Source: an uncultured Desulfovibrionaceae bacterium (GTDB lineage: Bacteria > Desulfobacterota > Desulfovibrionia > Desulfovibrionales > Desulfovibrionaceae). From it: a stretch of DNA of 5,327 nucleotides. The notes under the pieces are model-generated. The model was not told the origin of the DNA. It made no database searches and saw only the letters and a list, made by a program, of their open reading frames with translations. Below are positions 5,274 through 5,327 of the stretch, piece after piece. Position 1 is the first letter of the stretch. Each line of letters opens with the position of its first letter. The stretch is from the NCBI GenBank assembly GCA_947037905.1, contig CAMQUX010000108.1, forward strand, positions 1-5,327, read 5' to 3'. A program made the translations under genes and the position numbers.

Positions 5274-5327
5274 AGCAGAAAGCAGAAAGCAGAAAGCAGA
5301 AAGCAGAAAGCAGAAAGCAGAAAGCAG
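5274..5327. repeat. Perfect heptanucleotide microsatellite (AGCAGAA)n, running off the window
   Basis: Seven exact copies of AGCAGAA (5274-5322) are followed by AGCAG at the window edge, so the true length is unknown. The array starts 12 bases after the UPF0280 stop. No frame contains a stop on either strand: the plus strand cycles through SRKQKAE and the minus strand through FCFLLSA. Because 7 is not a multiple of 3, each gain or loss of a unit would shift any frame crossing it. That is the usual architecture of a phase-variable switch, but no gene using it is visible here. The cut-off may also reflect an assembly break in a repeat. Confidence 0.95.

Overview
The window looks like low-GC chromosomal DNA from a Gram-negative anaerobe. 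My best guess is a Desulfovibrionaceae-like deltaproteobacterium, a low-GC relative of Desulfovibrio or Lawsonia. The Gram-negative part is well supported, because YidC carries the large periplasmic P1 domain between its first two membrane segments. The lineage is inference: it rests on single-domain LUD and UPF0280 (COG2122) genes, both typical of anaerobes, lying beside the operon, and on the general look of the proteins. No marker gene settles it.

Positions 1-3139, minus strand, hold the classic operon rpmH-rnpA-yidD-yidC-jag(khpB). It encodes ribosomal protein L34, the RNase P protein, the YidD membrane-insertion factor, the YidC insertase and the RNA-binding protein Jag/KhpB. The genes are tightly packed: a 5-base gap, then overlaps of 8 and 11 bases, then a 25-base gap. 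Jag runs off the left edge, so most of its R3H domain is missing. A near-consensus sigma70-type promoter (3246-3274) sits about 100 bases before rpmH. No dnaA gene or DnaA boxes are visible beside rpmH.

Positions 3140-3502 form a divergent intergenic region with two back-to-back promoters, one for the rpmH operon and one for a plus-strand gene. That gene (3503-4156) encodes a stand-alone LUD-domain protein with a four-cysteine C-terminal cluster.

Positions 4157-4520 contain no gene. A degenerate tandem array of about 16 units of roughly 19 bases (4211-4513) fills most of it. The array shows sequence subfamilies and hints of a three-unit higher-order period, and it ends inside the ribosome binding site of the next gene.

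Positions 4521-5261 encode a UPF0280/COG2122 protein related to the ApbE (FAD:protein FMN transferase) fold. It is followed by a perfect heptanucleotide microsatellite (AGCAGAA, seven full copies plus five bases) that runs to the right edge.

The left half is ordinary housekeeping: membrane protein biogenesis coupled to translation and tRNA processing. The parts worth a second look are the 19-base array, the heptamer repeat and the LUD plus UPF0280 pair between and beside them.
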